Source of the DNA: a virus
IMG/VR virus record: IMGVR_UViG_3300044675_003062
Coordinates: 1 to 53,298 of that record
Strand: one strand, 5' to 3'
DNA: 53,298 bases
Part shown: positions 7,441-14,606 of the stretch, in pieces
Layout: the number at the start of each line of letters is the position of its first letter
Position numbering within the stretch: the first letter of the stretch is position 1
The notes under the pieces: model-generated
Database searches by the model: none
Told to the model about the DNA's origin: nothing
Seen by the model: only the letters and a program-made list of their open reading frames with translations
Program-made: the position numbers and the translations under genes

Positions 7441-8214
7441 CTAGGCATCCTGCCCAGCGTCAAACGTCGTCGCGATCCGCGTGAGCGGGTCGGTGTAGAG
7501 GCTCTTGATGACGAGTCCCTCTTCGCGGCTGATCGTGCCGATGAGTTCCGGCACGATCTGCGAGTAGTCGATGCCGCCCTTACTCGCCACCTTCTGCAGC
7601 GTCAGCGAGACGTTGACCCGAAAGTGTGCGACCTTCAGCCGCTTCACGAACGGGCAAACCGTCGCGAGCGATCCGGCCCCGACTGACAGCAGCACAGGCC
7701 ACGCTTCGCCCGGCTGGAGAATCGCAAGCGTGCGAGACTCCTTGATCCGCCGACCGACGCCGCCCTTGCCGCTGCCCCAGCCAAACGGCGAACCCTCCTT
7801 GCCCATCGCCTCCCAATCGTAGGTGCGGTCGCCGATGCGAAACGCAGCCAACTGCTCGGGGTCAATGTCGCCCAGCGAGTCGTTGGTGCGAATCGCCGTC
7901 TTGAGGTCATAGCTCGTCAGCACCGGACGCTGCCCCTTCGTGGGGTTGTCGCTGCCCCACAGTTGCCCGATAGGGGCGTAGTAGACAAGCAGGCCAGTGA
8001 TCGCCTTGCACTCCACTTCCACGCCGTCGCCGTTGACGTACTGCCACGTCCGACCGCCGCCCGCAGGGGTCTTAATGCGAATCAAGTCGCTGACTTGAAT
8101 CGTCTCGCCCGTCGCGAGATTGGCCTGCATCGCTTCCTTGAAATCACTGTCGCCGTGCAGGGCAAGAAATCCGGCTGCTGGCTCCAGCACTGCAATGTCA
8201 TTCTTCTTGGTCAT
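7441..8214 (-). CDS. conserved phage protein of the replication module (possible DNA-binding protein)
   Basis: 257 residues. The pattern DLIRIKTPAGGGRTWQYVNGDG followed by a 'GLLVYYAPIGQLW' strand and then PEQLAAF is seen in a widespread family of phage proteins encoded next to helicase and primase genes. A glycine-rich segment WGSGKGGVGRRIKES is conserved with it. The family has no experimentally established role that I can name; single-stranded DNA binding has been suspected because of its gene neighbourhood. It lies in one operon with the SNF2 helicase and a coiled-coil protein, and is followed by a strong terminator. Confidence 0.55.
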   Translation of the reverse strand: MTKKNDIAVLEPAAGFLALHGDSDFKEAMQANLATGETIQVSDLIRIKTPAGGGRTWQYVNGDGVEVECKAITGLLVYYAPIGQLWGSDNPTKGQRPVLTSYDLKTAIRTNDSLGDIDPEQLAAFRIGDRTYDWEAMGKEGSPFGWGSGKGGVGRRIKESRTLAILQPGEAWPVLLSVGAGSLATVCPFVKRLKVAHFRVNVSLTLQKVASKGGIDYSQIVPELIGTISREEGLVIKSLYTDPLTRIATTFDAGQDA

Positions 8215-8239
8215 GTCGATCCGTCCTTTCAGAAGTTCA

Positions 8240-8255
8240 GAATCCTAAACAATCA
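8240..8255 (-). repeat. gene-end motif, copy 1
   Basis: Minus-strand TGATTGTTTAGGATTC; the TGA is the stop codon of the 8253..8693 gene. One of seven copies of the TGATTGTTyGGATACCC-like motif. Confidence 0.65.
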
Positions 8256-8693
8256 AGCCACAGTTCGACTACGCAGCCGAACCTCCACAAATTGCCCAAC
8301 CAATCCTTCAAACCGCGTGCCCTTGACCGCATCCTCTAGCGGGCAGTCTTTCTCCTTTGCACGCTCGACCAACCACGCCTTCACCGTCGCCGGATTCAGC
8401 GTCACAGCGTCCTCAAGCTTTTCAGCTTTCGCGGCCTTGATGAGTTCCTCGCGGTTTGCACCGGCCAGGGACAACCTCAACGCCTCGTCGATCCACCACG
8501 TCTTGCCAGCAACTCGGCACCCGTCGAGGCCGCTCAGTCCAAGCTGCTCCGCAGCCTGCGACTCAAGTTCTTCAAGCTCCTTGTCCATCGCTTTCAACTT
8601 CCCCGCGACAACGTCGCGTGCAGTCTGCTGCTCGACCAGCCGTGCCAGCAGGGCGGAAAGCCCTTCCGGCGGGGCCAGTTCTTCGACACTCAT
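8253..8693 (-). CDS. coiled-coil hypothetical protein of the replication operon
   Basis: 146 residues from ATG 8693, in an ATGA overlap with the helicase stop and with AAAGGAG seven bases upstream. The first 60 residues form a charged coiled coil (LLARLVEQQTARDVVAGKL ... KELEELESQAAEQLG). A small alpha/beta region follows. The stop codon sits inside one copy of the recurrent gene-end motif. Its tight coupling to the SNF2-type helicase suggests a partner or loader, but no family was recognised. Confidence 0.6.
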   Translation of the reverse strand: MSVEELAPPEGLSALLARLVEQQTARDVVAGKLKAMDKELEELESQAAEQLGLSGLDGCRVAGKTWWIDEALRLSLAGANREELIKAAKAEKLEDAVTLNPATVKAWLVERAKEKDCPLEDAVKGTRFEGLVGQFVEVRLRSRTVA

Positions 8694-10063
8694 GCCACCG
8701 CTCCTTTCCTTGGCGATAGTTTGATCAGCACCGCATCGACAACATTTCGACGCTCGCGAAGTGCCCCGTACACCTGTTCGTCCACCGTACCTTGCGTGAC
8801 AAGGTGGTAGTAACGGACGCAACGTGTCTGGCCCGGTCGCCGCAGCCGGGCCAAGGATTGTTCGTACTCGCCGAGTGAGAAGCCGAGCGAGTAGTAGAAG
8901 CAGTACGCGGAGCGACTCAGGTCGATGCCCGCCCCGCCGCTTTGAATCTGCACGCCGATGATCGTGGCGTTGCCAGCCTGCCATTCAGCAAGCTGATTGT
9001 GCTCGCCAGACAGCTCGGCGTAGGTTCTGCCCAGCCGCCTTGCCATCGCACCGACTTCGTTCAAGTCGGTTCTGAAGCGACAGAACACGACCACCGGCTC
9101 AAGCTCCGACAAGTCGCCAAGTCGATCCTCAAGCGTGGCTGCCTTGCTTGGCATCCCGTCGATCAGCACCGTGCCCGCCTCATCGGTGCGAGCGTAGCCG
9201 CCGGTCGCCTGCTGCAGCCGCAGCAGCTTGGTCAATGCGTTGCTGACCGTCACTGTGCCAGCGTCAATCTCGGCGGTCATGTCCCGCTCAAGGTCGCGGT
9301 AGTATCTCGCCGCCTTGCCGTCGAGCGGCACCGGCAGCACTTCGTGAATCGCCTCGGGGAGATCAAGCACGTCGTCGATGTTGACACGCCAGATGTACGG
9401 GTCGGTCTTGGCTGCAAGCTCGTCTTGCTTCAACCACTTCTTGACCTTGGAAGGGAACCGCTGGTCGCAGTCCGCATAGCGGCGGCGGTACGCGACGTAG
9501 CTCGGGCCGAACACCTCGGGCCTCAAGAATCGGAACTGCCCATAGAAGTCGAGCGGGCTGTGCGGGATTGGCGTGCCGGTGAGGCAAAGCCGCTTCGCCT
9601 GCGGTTGTGCCTGGGCGAACTTCCACAGCCATCTGCTCGCTCGCCCGGTCGGGCTTTTGATTCGGTGCGACTCGTCAATGATGATCGCGTCCCACTTGAT
9701 CCCGCCGATTGCCTTGGCAAGGTCGCCTCGCCAGACTGAATCGACGTTCACGATGGCACACAAGCCTCGGCTCGATGCACCGCTGCACCGCATCGCCTCG
9801 GCCTTGAGCCGCTTCGCTCTCGTCGCCGTGGAGCCGTCAACCAGCAGCACGGGGTGAAGCGGGCCGCAGCCCAACGCCAGCAGGCTTGTGATGCTCTTGC
9901 CCGTGCCCATGTCCATCGCCAGCATCGCGGCGTCCATCTCGCTGGCCCATCTGGCCGCCGCGGTTTGGTGCTGCCACGGGATGACCGAGCCAGTTTCTAG
10001 CAGGCCGATCTGCTTGACCCACGCCGGGCCAACCGCAATCGGGCACACAATCAGAATGTTCAT
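8690..10063 (-). CDS. SNF2/DEAD-type superfamily 2 helicase with displaced motif Ia
   Basis: 457 residues. Seen in order: NILIVCPIAVGPAWVKQIG at the very N terminus, Q-type region PWQHQTAAARW, Walker A MDMGTGKS, IIIDESHRIKSP (motif II, DESH), LTGTPIPHSPLDFYGQF (motif III), VVVFCRFR (motif IV), IQSGGAGIDL (motif V) and QSLARLRRPGQ (motif VI). In related phage helicases the 'VLIVCPxxVxxxW' strand normally follows Walker A. Here it precedes it, and only VLLVDGSTATRAKRL follows. Start is ATG 10063 with AAAGGAG six bases upstream. It probably remodels or unwinds DNA at replication forks. Confidence 0.85.
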   Translation of the reverse strand: MNILIVCPIAVGPAWVKQIGLLETGSVIPWQHQTAAARWASEMDAAMLAMDMGTGKSITSLLALGCGPLHPVLLVDGSTATRAKRLKAEAMRCSGASSRGLCAIVNVDSVWRGDLAKAIGGIKWDAIIIDESHRIKSPTGRASRWLWKFAQAQPQAKRLCLTGTPIPHSPLDFYGQFRFLRPEVFGPSYVAYRRRYADCDQRFPSKVKKWLKQDELAAKTDPYIWRVNIDDVLDLPEAIHEVLPVPLDGKAARYYRDLERDMTAEIDAGTVTVSNALTKLLRLQQATGGYARTDEAGTVLIDGMPSKAATLEDRLGDLSELEPVVVFCRFRTDLNEVGAMARRLGRTYAELSGEHNQLAEWQAGNATIIGVQIQSGGAGIDLSRSAYCFYYSLGFSLGEYEQSLARLRRPGQTRCVRYYHLVTQGTVDEQVYGALRERRNVVDAVLIKLSPRKGAVA

Positions 10064-10311
10064 CCGCCACTCCTTTGCTCATCTCTGTCTGCCTCAGTGA
10101 TCTGATCCTCGGTCATGCGTCCGACCGGCGTGCCGGTCGGCGCGCGGTAGGGCGGAACGTCACTCAACCCCAGCCGCCGGAAAGACTCCGACAGCTTGGT
10201 TCCCCAGAGGGACGGCAGCGGCGTGTGCCGCACGCTGCCGTCCTCGTAGGTTTCGGTGATCGTCCCCGACGAGTCGGCGTGCCGCTCGTAGGTGGAACTG
10301 ATGACCTTCAT
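10060..10311 (-). CDS. hypothetical protein upstream of the SNF2-type helicase
   Basis: 83 residues, ATGA overlaps at both ends with its neighbours, which supports a real coupled gene. The N-terminal half looks like beta strands (ISSTYERHADSSGTITETYEDG) and the C-terminal half is charged and proline-rich. No family recognised. Confidence 0.55.
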   Translation of the reverse strand: MKVISSTYERHADSSGTITETYEDGSVRHTPLPSLWGTKLSESFRRLGLSDVPPYRAPTGTPVGRMTEDQITEADRDEQRSGG

Positions 10312-10595
10312 GCTGCCACCTCTTCAGTGGTAAGCGATTCGTGCAGCATCTCGTCGCGGAGCGTGTCGAGCTTCGCTTGCAGTTCACCGATCTGGCGGGC
10401 CAGCCCCGTGACAACGTCTGCCTTGGCACCGGCCTTCGTCGCGTGCCACCGGTCTGTCAGCGGGACGAGCGAGTCGAACCACCGCACAAGCGGCACGCCG
10501 TCCACAACGATCTCGCTGACTGTGCCCTCATCGAACCAGTAGTTGCCGGGCGTCGTCGCAACGTATGCCCGGTAGACCGTCGTTCCCTTGTCCAT
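10308..10595 (-). CDS. hypothetical protein, first gene of the helicase operon
   Basis: 95 residues from ATG 10595 with AAGGAGGACTGAAC as ribosome site. A compact beta-rich N-terminal half (YRAYVATTPGNYWFDEGTV) precedes a 30-residue coiled coil (ARQIGELQAKLDTLRDEML). It stands directly after a strong terminator, so a promoter for the helicase operon may lie in the short gap 10596..10621, although I see no clear -35/-10 pair there. No family recognised. Confidence 0.55.
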   Translation of the reverse strand: MDKGTTVYRAYVATTPGNYWFDEGTVSEIVVDGVPLVRWFDSLVPLTDRWHATKAGAKADVVTGLARQIGELQAKLDTLRDEMLHESLTTEEVAA

Positions 10596-10621
10596 GTTCA
10601 GTCCTCCTTGGTTCCGTTCAT

Positions 10622-10673
10622 TGAAAAAAGAGAGCCGGGGTGAGCGGGGAACGGAGGAAACCGCCCACCCCGG
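10622..10673 (-). terminator. Rho-independent terminator after the DUF932 gene
   Basis: A 13-bp stem (10635..10647 with 10661..10673; CCGGGGTGRGCGG type, one G-U pair on the minus strand) followed by CTCTCTTTTTT. It closes the DUF932 transcription unit. Confidence 0.88.
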
Positions 10674-10705
10674 CGACTGCCGCTTTCGCGGCGTCTGGCG
10701 GCGGA

Positions 10706-11719
10706 CTAGACCGCCAACTCAATCGCATTGGCCCACGCCCGCTCTTTGAAAGCGTGCGAGGAACCGAAAAGCACAGAGCGGAACTTCCGCTCGGCACGAA
10801 CGTCGCCCTTGCCGGTGACGCGGAGTTCGTGGTCAGCCCACTCGCTCGCCGCGTTGTAGGCCGTCCAGACGTTGGCCCCGTGGTTGCCCTCGTTGGTTGG
10901 CATGGCGAACCGATCCCAGAGGGCGGTCACCAGCTTGCCTCGGCTCTTGTCGCTACGGTTGCCGACCAGATCGCTGAAGTAGTCCGACACCTGCTGTGTC
11001 GAGACCGACTTCGCCATCATCTGCCGAGCCGCGAGGCCGAACCCCTCATGGCAGTTGTTGATGACGCCGAGGCACTCGCGAGCCTTCTCCACACGGCGGG
11101 ACAAGCCGCCCGCCGTGTGAAACAGCTTGAGTCCCAGCGGCAAGCCGTCCGCATTCTTGGCCTTGTCGGCCATCCCGATAGCGAGCCGCAGCGTGTTGGC
11201 ACAGACGACCCGCACGCTGGTCGGAAACAACCGCACCGCGCCGGTGCCGTCGTGGCTGTTGGTGATGAGAACGTACTTCTCCAGCACGTCGCGGTCGGTC
11301 ACCTCGACGTGGCCGGGGAGCTTGGCGAGCATCCAGACCTTGCGGCCCTGCCGCAGCGAGCCGCAGGTGTGCCACATTGCCATTGGATCATCGCCGCCCA
11401 CTACCTCATCCATCCATGCGAACGCTTCGCGGTTCTGAAGCGGCTGGTACCGCAGGCCGACAGCACCCAGAGCCATGCCGGTGTCGGCACGGTAGGTCGC
11501 CCGGTGCGTGCTGATCGGCAGATACCGCTGGTCAGCACCTTCGCCCATGTCAGCGGCGAGGTCGGTCAGTCGAACGTCCCAGTCCAGCCCGGCGATCCGC
11601 AAGGCGTCAGCCGAGGTCTGAGCCTCGCCAACCACCGTGCCAAACCCGTGCCAAGCTGGCTTGTAGGCGAACATCGCCGAGCCTTGGGCCTGCGTCGTGA
11701 AGTCAATTTCGTGAGCCAT
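10706..11719 (-). CDS. DUF932 phage/plasmid-like protein
   Basis: 337 residues. The N-terminal PAWHGFGTVV, the central YQPLQNREAFAWMD, the LPGHVEVTDRDVLEKYVLITNSHDGTGA block and RVVCANTLRLA are the signature of the DUF932 family (phage/plasmid-like protein), found in many tailed phages, plasmids and integrative elements. Its biochemical role is unknown. Ribosome site GAGGACTACGAAA precedes ATG 11719. It is followed by a strong terminator and preceded by two copies of the gene-end motif, so it may be read as the last gene from the promoter at 12118..12145. Confidence 0.85.
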   Translation of the reverse strand: MAHEIDFTTQAQGSAMFAYKPAWHGFGTVVGEAQTSADALRIAGLDWDVRLTDLAADMGEGADQRYLPISTHRATYRADTGMALGAVGLRYQPLQNREAFAWMDEVVGGDDPMAMWHTCGSLRQGRKVWMLAKLPGHVEVTDRDVLEKYVLITNSHDGTGAVRLFPTSVRVVCANTLRLAIGMADKAKNADGLPLGLKLFHTAGGLSRRVEKARECLGVINNCHEGFGLAARQMMAKSVSTQQVSDYFSDLVGNRSDKSRGKLVTALWDRFAMPTNEGNHGANVWTAYNAASEWADHELRVTGKGDVRAERKFRSVLFGSSHAFKERAWANAIELAV

Positions 11720-11738
11720 TTTCGTAGTCCTCGTTTGT

Positions 11739-11757
11739 GTCCAAACCTAAACAATCA
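11739..11757 (-). repeat. gene-end motif, copy 2
   Basis: Minus-strand TGATTGTTTAGGTTTGGAC, 20 bases upstream of the DUF932 start; here the TGA is not the stop of a recognised gene. Confidence 0.6.
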
Positions 11758-11794
11758 GTCCAGCGGCACGGTCAACGCGACCGGGCCGCAAGTC

Positions 11795-11810
11795 GGGTAT
11801 CCAAACAATC
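11795..11810 (-). repeat. gene-end motif, copy 3
   Basis: Minus-strand GATTGTTTGGATACCC just after the stop codon of the 11813..12064 gene. The 93-base gap 11720..11812 holds copies 2 and 3 and nothing else I recognise. Confidence 0.65.
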
Positions 11811-11812
11811 GG

Positions 11813-12064
11813 TCAGGCGTTCTCTTTGTCGGCGAGGTTGAACCAGCCCTCGACCGTGTCTTTGATCAGACCGTCACCGGCCCGCGTCAGCCGCGTGCCA
11901 AGCTCGTCCTCGCAGAAGTTGACTAGCGAATAGACCTCGTCCAGCATTGCAATCACGTCGTCGCTGGTCGTGCCGTTGTCCATCAGCCCGCCGTCGCCGC
12001 AGGCGAGATGCTCAAGGGCCTCGGTCACGTCGGCCAGCTTCGCGGTCAGTTGCTTGATCGTCAT
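11813..12064 (-). CDS. small early protein, first gene after promoter P-D
   Basis: 83 residues, acidic, with a leucine-patterned helix (LADVTEALEHLACG) and a second acidic helical region. Start ATG 12064 follows ACGGAGAACGAACG, a leader shared almost base for base with the gene at 14604..14867. The upstream sequence is an excellent sigma70-like promoter with an operator-like dyad, so this is probably an early regulated gene. No family recognised. Confidence 0.6.
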   Translation of the reverse strand: MTIKQLTAKLADVTEALEHLACGDGGLMDNGTTSDDVIAMLDEVYSLVNFCEDELGTRLTRAGDGLIKDTVEGWFNLADKENA

Positions 12065-12091
12065 CGTTCGTTCTCCGTTTCGTTGTCCTGT

Positions 12092-12107
12092 CGCGGTGTC
12101 CGCCGCG
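12092..12107 (-). promoter_or_regulatory. conserved 5' leader hairpin (P-D transcript)
   Basis: CGCGG / CCGCG stem with a six-base loop, located between the predicted start site and the ATG at 12064. An identical hairpin occupies the same place after promoter P-B (14894..14909), although the flanking bases differ, which suggests the hairpin itself is kept. Confidence 0.55.
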
Positions 12108-12117
12108 TCATGGTTTC

Positions 12118-12145
12118 ATTATAGCCTATCGGCTTTTGGCGTCAA
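12118..12145 (-). promoter_or_regulatory. sigma70-like promoter P-D with operator-like dyad
   Basis: Minus strand: TTGACG (12145..12140), 16-base spacer, TATAAT (12123..12118). A 7-bp inverted repeat AGCCTAT / ATAGGCT overlaps both hexamers, as an operator would. An AT-rich tract AAAAATATTTTTTGG lies just upstream in the position of an UP element. Promoter P-B has the same architecture and nearly the same spacer. Confidence 0.8.
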
Positions 12146-12189
12146 TAGGCTTTCCAAAAAATATTTTTGGGTCGTTTTCCCCGGTGTTT

Positions 12190-12321
12190 TCACCGGATCA
12201 GCCTCAGGACGGTGTCGATTGCCTCGGCTACGAGGGGGGCCAGCCGCCCCCCGGTGCCCAGCTCCTGGCCGAACCGAACCAGCGAGAGGGCCAGCACGGC
12301 GTTGTTCCAAGTCAGCTTCAT
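12190..12321 (-). CDS. very small hypothetical protein
   Basis: 43 residues from ATG 12321 in an ATGA overlap with the gene upstream. Amphipathic helix MKLTWNNAVLALSLVRFGQ followed by a second helix. The overlap and a CCGGTG / CACCGG hairpin directly after the stop suggest it is the last gene of this operon. Function unknown. Confidence 0.45.
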   Translation of the reverse strand: MKLTWNNAVLALSLVRFGQELGTGGRLAPLVAEAIDTVLRLIR

Positions 12322-12602
12322 TGCTTCTGCTCCTTCGCGGCCTGCCTCGCAGCCTTGCGTGCCGCCGCCTTCGCCTGTCGGGCGAGCAACGTGTCGGCCT
12401 GCTGCGAGAGCCACGCTGCGAAGCCCTGCGCCTCATGCGGCGTCATGTAGATGGACGCTGGCTCGCTGTATTGCTCAGTCACAGAACGCGACGGGTGAAT
12501 CCTCACCGCGACCGTCTCGGAGCAGCGGTGTGCCTCGATAGCGGCGGGAATGCGAACCCACTTCGACTGCGGCTTGAAGAAATGCTTTGAAGTCCGTCTC
12601 AT
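12318..12602 (-). CDS. hypothetical basic protein
   Basis: 94 residues with ATGA overlaps at both ends. The N-terminal two thirds look like a small alpha/beta domain (KWVRIPAAIEAHR, VAVRIHPSR). The C terminus is an alanine/lysine/arginine-rich helix (AKAAARKAARQAAKEQKQ) that could bind nucleic acid. No family recognised. Confidence 0.55.
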   Translation of the reverse strand: MRRTSKHFFKPQSKWVRIPAAIEAHRCSETVAVRIHPSRSVTEQYSEPASIYMTPHEAQGFAAWLSQQADTLLARQAKAAARKAARQAAKEQKQ

Positions 12603-13105
12603 GCCATCACCTCATTGTTGATCGGCCAGACATACGGAAGGTCATCTGGCTCGGCCCATCCGAATCGGCCATACCACGCCGCGTCTTTGCGGAGAAGGTT
12701 GCTGCGATGGCTGGCGTGGAAGCCATGCAAGCCGAGCCACGGCGGCGACGATACAGACGTGCCTTTCTTGCCGTACACGAACTCTTGAGCGTCGTCGTCA
12801 TATCGAAGGTCGTTCAGCCAATCGTAGACCGCAACGAATTGATCGAGCAGCGAGTCCTTGTAGCCTCTTGCTCGCCACTCTTTGCACACGATCTGACCGT
12901 AGACCGCGAGCGACATCTCATGCCCTTGCCATATCCTCGCCGCGGGGTGGTTGGCCCACGACGATTTCTTTGGCTGGTGCTGACCGACCGGCACGCCGAG
13001 AGCGAGTAGCAACTGCTTCGTCTCGACTCGCTGCTTGCCAAGCCGCTTTGTGTCGAGGCACGCTGCGGAGTTGCGGAACGATGGATAGGGGAGGAAGGTT
13101 TGAAT
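12599..13105 (-). CDS. pyrimidine-dimer DNA glycosylase/MSMEG_6728-like protein with an ATT start codon
   Basis: 168 residues. The N terminus [start]QTFLPYPSF, then SAACLDTKRLGKQRVETKQL, is the signature of the MSMEG_6728/T4 endonuclease V-related family, whose members normally begin M-x-TFLPYPxF. At the position of the methionine this gene has ATT (13105..13103), with AAAGGAG eight bases upstream. The reading frame is open from there, and the nearest in-frame ATG or GTG comes after the conserved motif. The upstream HNH stop (TAA) is two bases before the ATT, so coupling is likely. HPAARIWQGHE and the C-terminal WYGRFGW follow as expected. The role may be repair of damaged pyrimidines; activity is not certain. 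Confidence 0.75.
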   Translation of the reverse strand: MQTFLPYPSFRNSAACLDTKRLGKQRVETKQLLLALGVPVGQHQPKKSSWANHPAARIWQGHEMSLAVYGQIVCKEWRARGYKDSLLDQFVAVYDWLNDLRYDDDAQEFVYGKKGTSVSSPPWLGLHGFHASHRSNLLRKDAAWYGRFGWAEPDDLPYVWPINNEVMA

Positions 13106-13120
13106 GATTATGTCTCCTTT
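13103..13120 (-). promoter_or_regulatory. ribosome binding site deciding the ATT start
   Basis: Minus strand AAAGGAG (13120..13114), eight-base spacer containing the HNH gene's TAA stop, then ATT (13105..13103). The spacing is ideal for initiation at ATT and for no other start-like codon apart from the neighbouring ATA and ATC. Confidence 0.65.
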
Positions 13121-13527
13121 GAAAGATGCCAGCGGATCGTGGAATGATCCAGACCTAGCGACTTGGCAATCCCGTACATTGATGAACCGCTCTTGCGCAT
13201 TGCGATCATTCGGCTTGCTAGCGGATGCCGTTTTGAAGGCCTGCCGACTGGCCTGCCTTTTGCGACTGCATCACGCATGTTGTCGACTTGTGTTCCAACA
13301 AAAAGGTGCGAGGGGTTGACGCACATTGGGTTGTCGCACTTGTGGCAAAGCATTTCGCCCTTAGAAAGGGCTCCGATAACTAACTCGTAGATGTATCGGT
13401 ACGCCGGTTTGTTTCTGAAGTACGGGCGTCGGTGCTTTTTGTTGCGGGACGTACCGCCCGCCCACAGCCAACACGCATCTGGTTTTGCTATCAGAACAAA
13501 CCGAGAGCATTCGTCTGGCAGTTGCAT
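13108..13527 (-). CDS. free-standing HNH homing-type endonuclease
   Basis: 139 residues from ATG 13527 (overlapping the upstream stop as TGATG). The HNH core is LCHKCDNPMCVNPSHLFVGTQVDNMRDAVAKGR, with the zinc-binding cysteines and catalytic histidine of the phage group-I-type HNH family. The C-terminal MIAMRKSGSSMYGIAKSLGLDHSTIRWHL is a helix-turn-helix for DNA recognition. Bases here are less GC-rich than in the neighbours, which fits a mobile nuclease inserted into the early operon. Its last codons supply the ribosome site of the next gene, which now starts at ATT. Confidence 0.85.
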   Translation of the reverse strand: MQLPDECSRFVLIAKPDACWLWAGGTSRNKKHRRPYFRNKPAYRYIYELVIGALSKGEMLCHKCDNPMCVNPSHLFVGTQVDNMRDAVAKGRPVGRPSKRHPLASRMIAMRKSGSSMYGIAKSLGLDHSTIRWHLSKET

Positions 13528-13796
13528 CACTTGTCCCCCTTGTCGAAAGCCTCGGTGATCGTCTGCACCACATCGGCCACGGCATCCTCATGAGCGAGGC
13601 AATCCAGCCGCAAGTATTCACTGTCGCTCGTCGCGTGCTGTGCCAGCGTGGCTTCCAAGTCATCCATCGCACCAAGCAGATCGCAGTCAACGCAGCCTTG
13701 ATCGACTAGCCGCAAGGCGGCAAGCACCGCCTCGGCACGGTCGTTGTCTGGCGTCTGGTAGTTGCTGTTGCGAATCACGGGGTAGGGTTTGGTCAT
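13527..13796 (-). CDS. hypothetical acidic early protein
   Basis: 89 residues from ATG 13796 (ATGA overlap with the preceding gene). Mostly helical and acidic, with the pattern AEAVLAALRLVDQG then DDLEATLAQH and a C-terminal helix VVQTITEAFDKGDK. No family recognised. Overlaps on both sides support that it is real. Confidence 0.5.
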   Translation of the reverse strand: MTKPYPVIRNSNYQTPDNDRAEAVLAALRLVDQGCVDCDLLGAMDDLEATLAQHATSDSEYLRLDCLAHEDAVADVVQTITEAFDKGDK

Positions 13797-14032
13797 GCCG
13801 TCACCTCCGAATCGCTGCGAATCTGCTCGGCCCACGTTTCAATCTCAGCCGTCTTGCCATTGGCAACCCATCGCAGATGCTCGGCGTCGTCCGCGTAGCC
13901 GTCGCTCAAGATGATGTCAAGGTATTCTCGCAGCCGCCGCGAGTGCAGCACGCGGTGCTTTGCCTCTGCGTACAGACCGGCGCGGTCGAAGTGAATCAAG
14001 CCGCCGGGGTGAACTCGCCACATATCAGTCAT
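13793..14032 (-). CDS. hypothetical early protein
   Basis: 79 residues from ATG 14032, preceded by ACGGAGGACTGACG. Contains two predicted helices (ILSDGYADDAEHLRW and TAEIETWAEQIRSD). It follows a copy of the gene-end motif at the stop of the previous gene. Function unknown. Confidence 0.55.
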   Translation of the reverse strand: MTDMWRVHPGGLIHFDRAGLYAEAKHRVLHSRRLREYLDIILSDGYADDAEHLRWVANGKTAEIETWAEQIRSDSEVTA

Positions 14033-14048
14033 CGTCAGTCCTCCGTTT

Positions 14049-14065
14049 GGGTTTCCGAACAATCA
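14049..14065 (-). repeat. gene-end motif, copy 4
   Basis: Minus-strand TGATTGTTCGGAAACCC; TGA is the stop of the 14063..14254 gene. Confidence 0.7.
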
Positions 14066-14254
14066 GCCCCACGCTCCGTATAGCTCGTCGCAGAACGAGC
14101 AATACGCCTGCTCGTCGATCAGCTTGGCAAGCCTCGCCAGCCCTGCAATCGTGATCGTCGTCGCCTCGTCGCGAGTGTCTGTGGCGATGCCACGCAGCAC
14201 GTCGCGGAGTTGGTCAGCCGTGAGGCTGGCGATTCTAGTTTCGAGGTTGGTCAT
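14063..14254 (-). CDS. hypothetical early protein
   Basis: 63 residues from ATG 14254, preceded by AGCGGAGACGCGACG. Helical throughout (IASLTADQLRDVLRGIATD), with a CSFC pair near the C terminus. Its stop codon is the first three bases of a gene-end motif copy. Function unknown. Confidence 0.55.
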   Translation of the reverse strand: MTNLETRIASLTADQLRDVLRGIATDTRDEATTITIAGLARLAKLIDEQAYCSFCDELYGAWG

Positions 14255-14270
14255 CGTCGCGTCTCCGCTT

Positions 14271-14287
14271 GGGTGTTTGAACAATCA
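14271..14287 (-). repeat. gene-end motif, copy 5
   Basis: Minus-strand TGATTGTTCAAACACCC; TGA is the stop of the 14285..14533 gene. Confidence 0.68.
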
Positions 14288-14533
14288 GCTAGCCAGTATT
14301 TTTTCCGCCGCTTCCTTCGCGACCTTGACACTTCTGCAAGAACGCCCCCGCGACGTTGTGCCGTCAGCGTTTATGACGACAACGTCGTAGAAGCGAGTCT
14401 TACGCCAGCCTCGGAGGTTGTCGCCAATCGTGCCCCAGCTTCCGCTCACGGCAACCTTGCCGCTGGCGTGCCGATACCACGGGCCGCTGCCCGGTGTCCA
14501 CTCGTCGTGCTTCGTCCAAGCCTTGCTGGTCAT
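14285..14533 (-). CDS. hypothetical early protein, possible small beta-barrel
   Basis: 82 residues from ATG 14533 (AAGGGACGAACG upstream). The sequence alternates short strands (GKVAVSGSWGTIGDN, TRFYDVVVINADG) before a C-terminal helix (VAKEAAEKIL), consistent with a small beta domain. The stop lies in a gene-end motif. No family recognised. Confidence 0.55.
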   Translation of the reverse strand: MTSKAWTKHDEWTPGSGPWYRHASGKVAVSGSWGTIGDNLRGWRKTRFYDVVVINADGTTSRGRSCRSVKVAKEAAEKILAS

Positions 14534-14561
14534 CGTTCGTCCCTTGTGTCTTGAGTCGTGC

Positions 14562-14588
14562 AGCCCCGCCGCCCTGTGCGGCGGGGCT
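14562..14588. repeat. GC-rich intergenic hairpin
   Basis: Perfect 11-bp inverted repeat AGCCCCGCCGC / GCGGCGGGGCT with a five-base loop, between the gene-end motif copy 6 and the start at 14533. No T-run follows on either strand, so it is not a typical terminator; it may stabilise or process the early mRNA. Confidence 0.6.
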
Positions 14589-14589
14589 T

Positions 14590-14606
14590 GGGTATCCGAA
14601 CAATCA
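14590..14606 (-). repeat. gene-end motif, copy 6
   Basis: Minus-strand TGATTGTTCGGATACCC; TGA is the stop of the 14604..14867 gene. Taken here as the consensus form. Confidence 0.72.

Noticed and set aside
10640-11926. 428-codon plus-strand frame opposite the DUF932 gene
   Set aside because: Antisense shadow with no recognisable domain; it runs across the terminator and two gene-end motifs.
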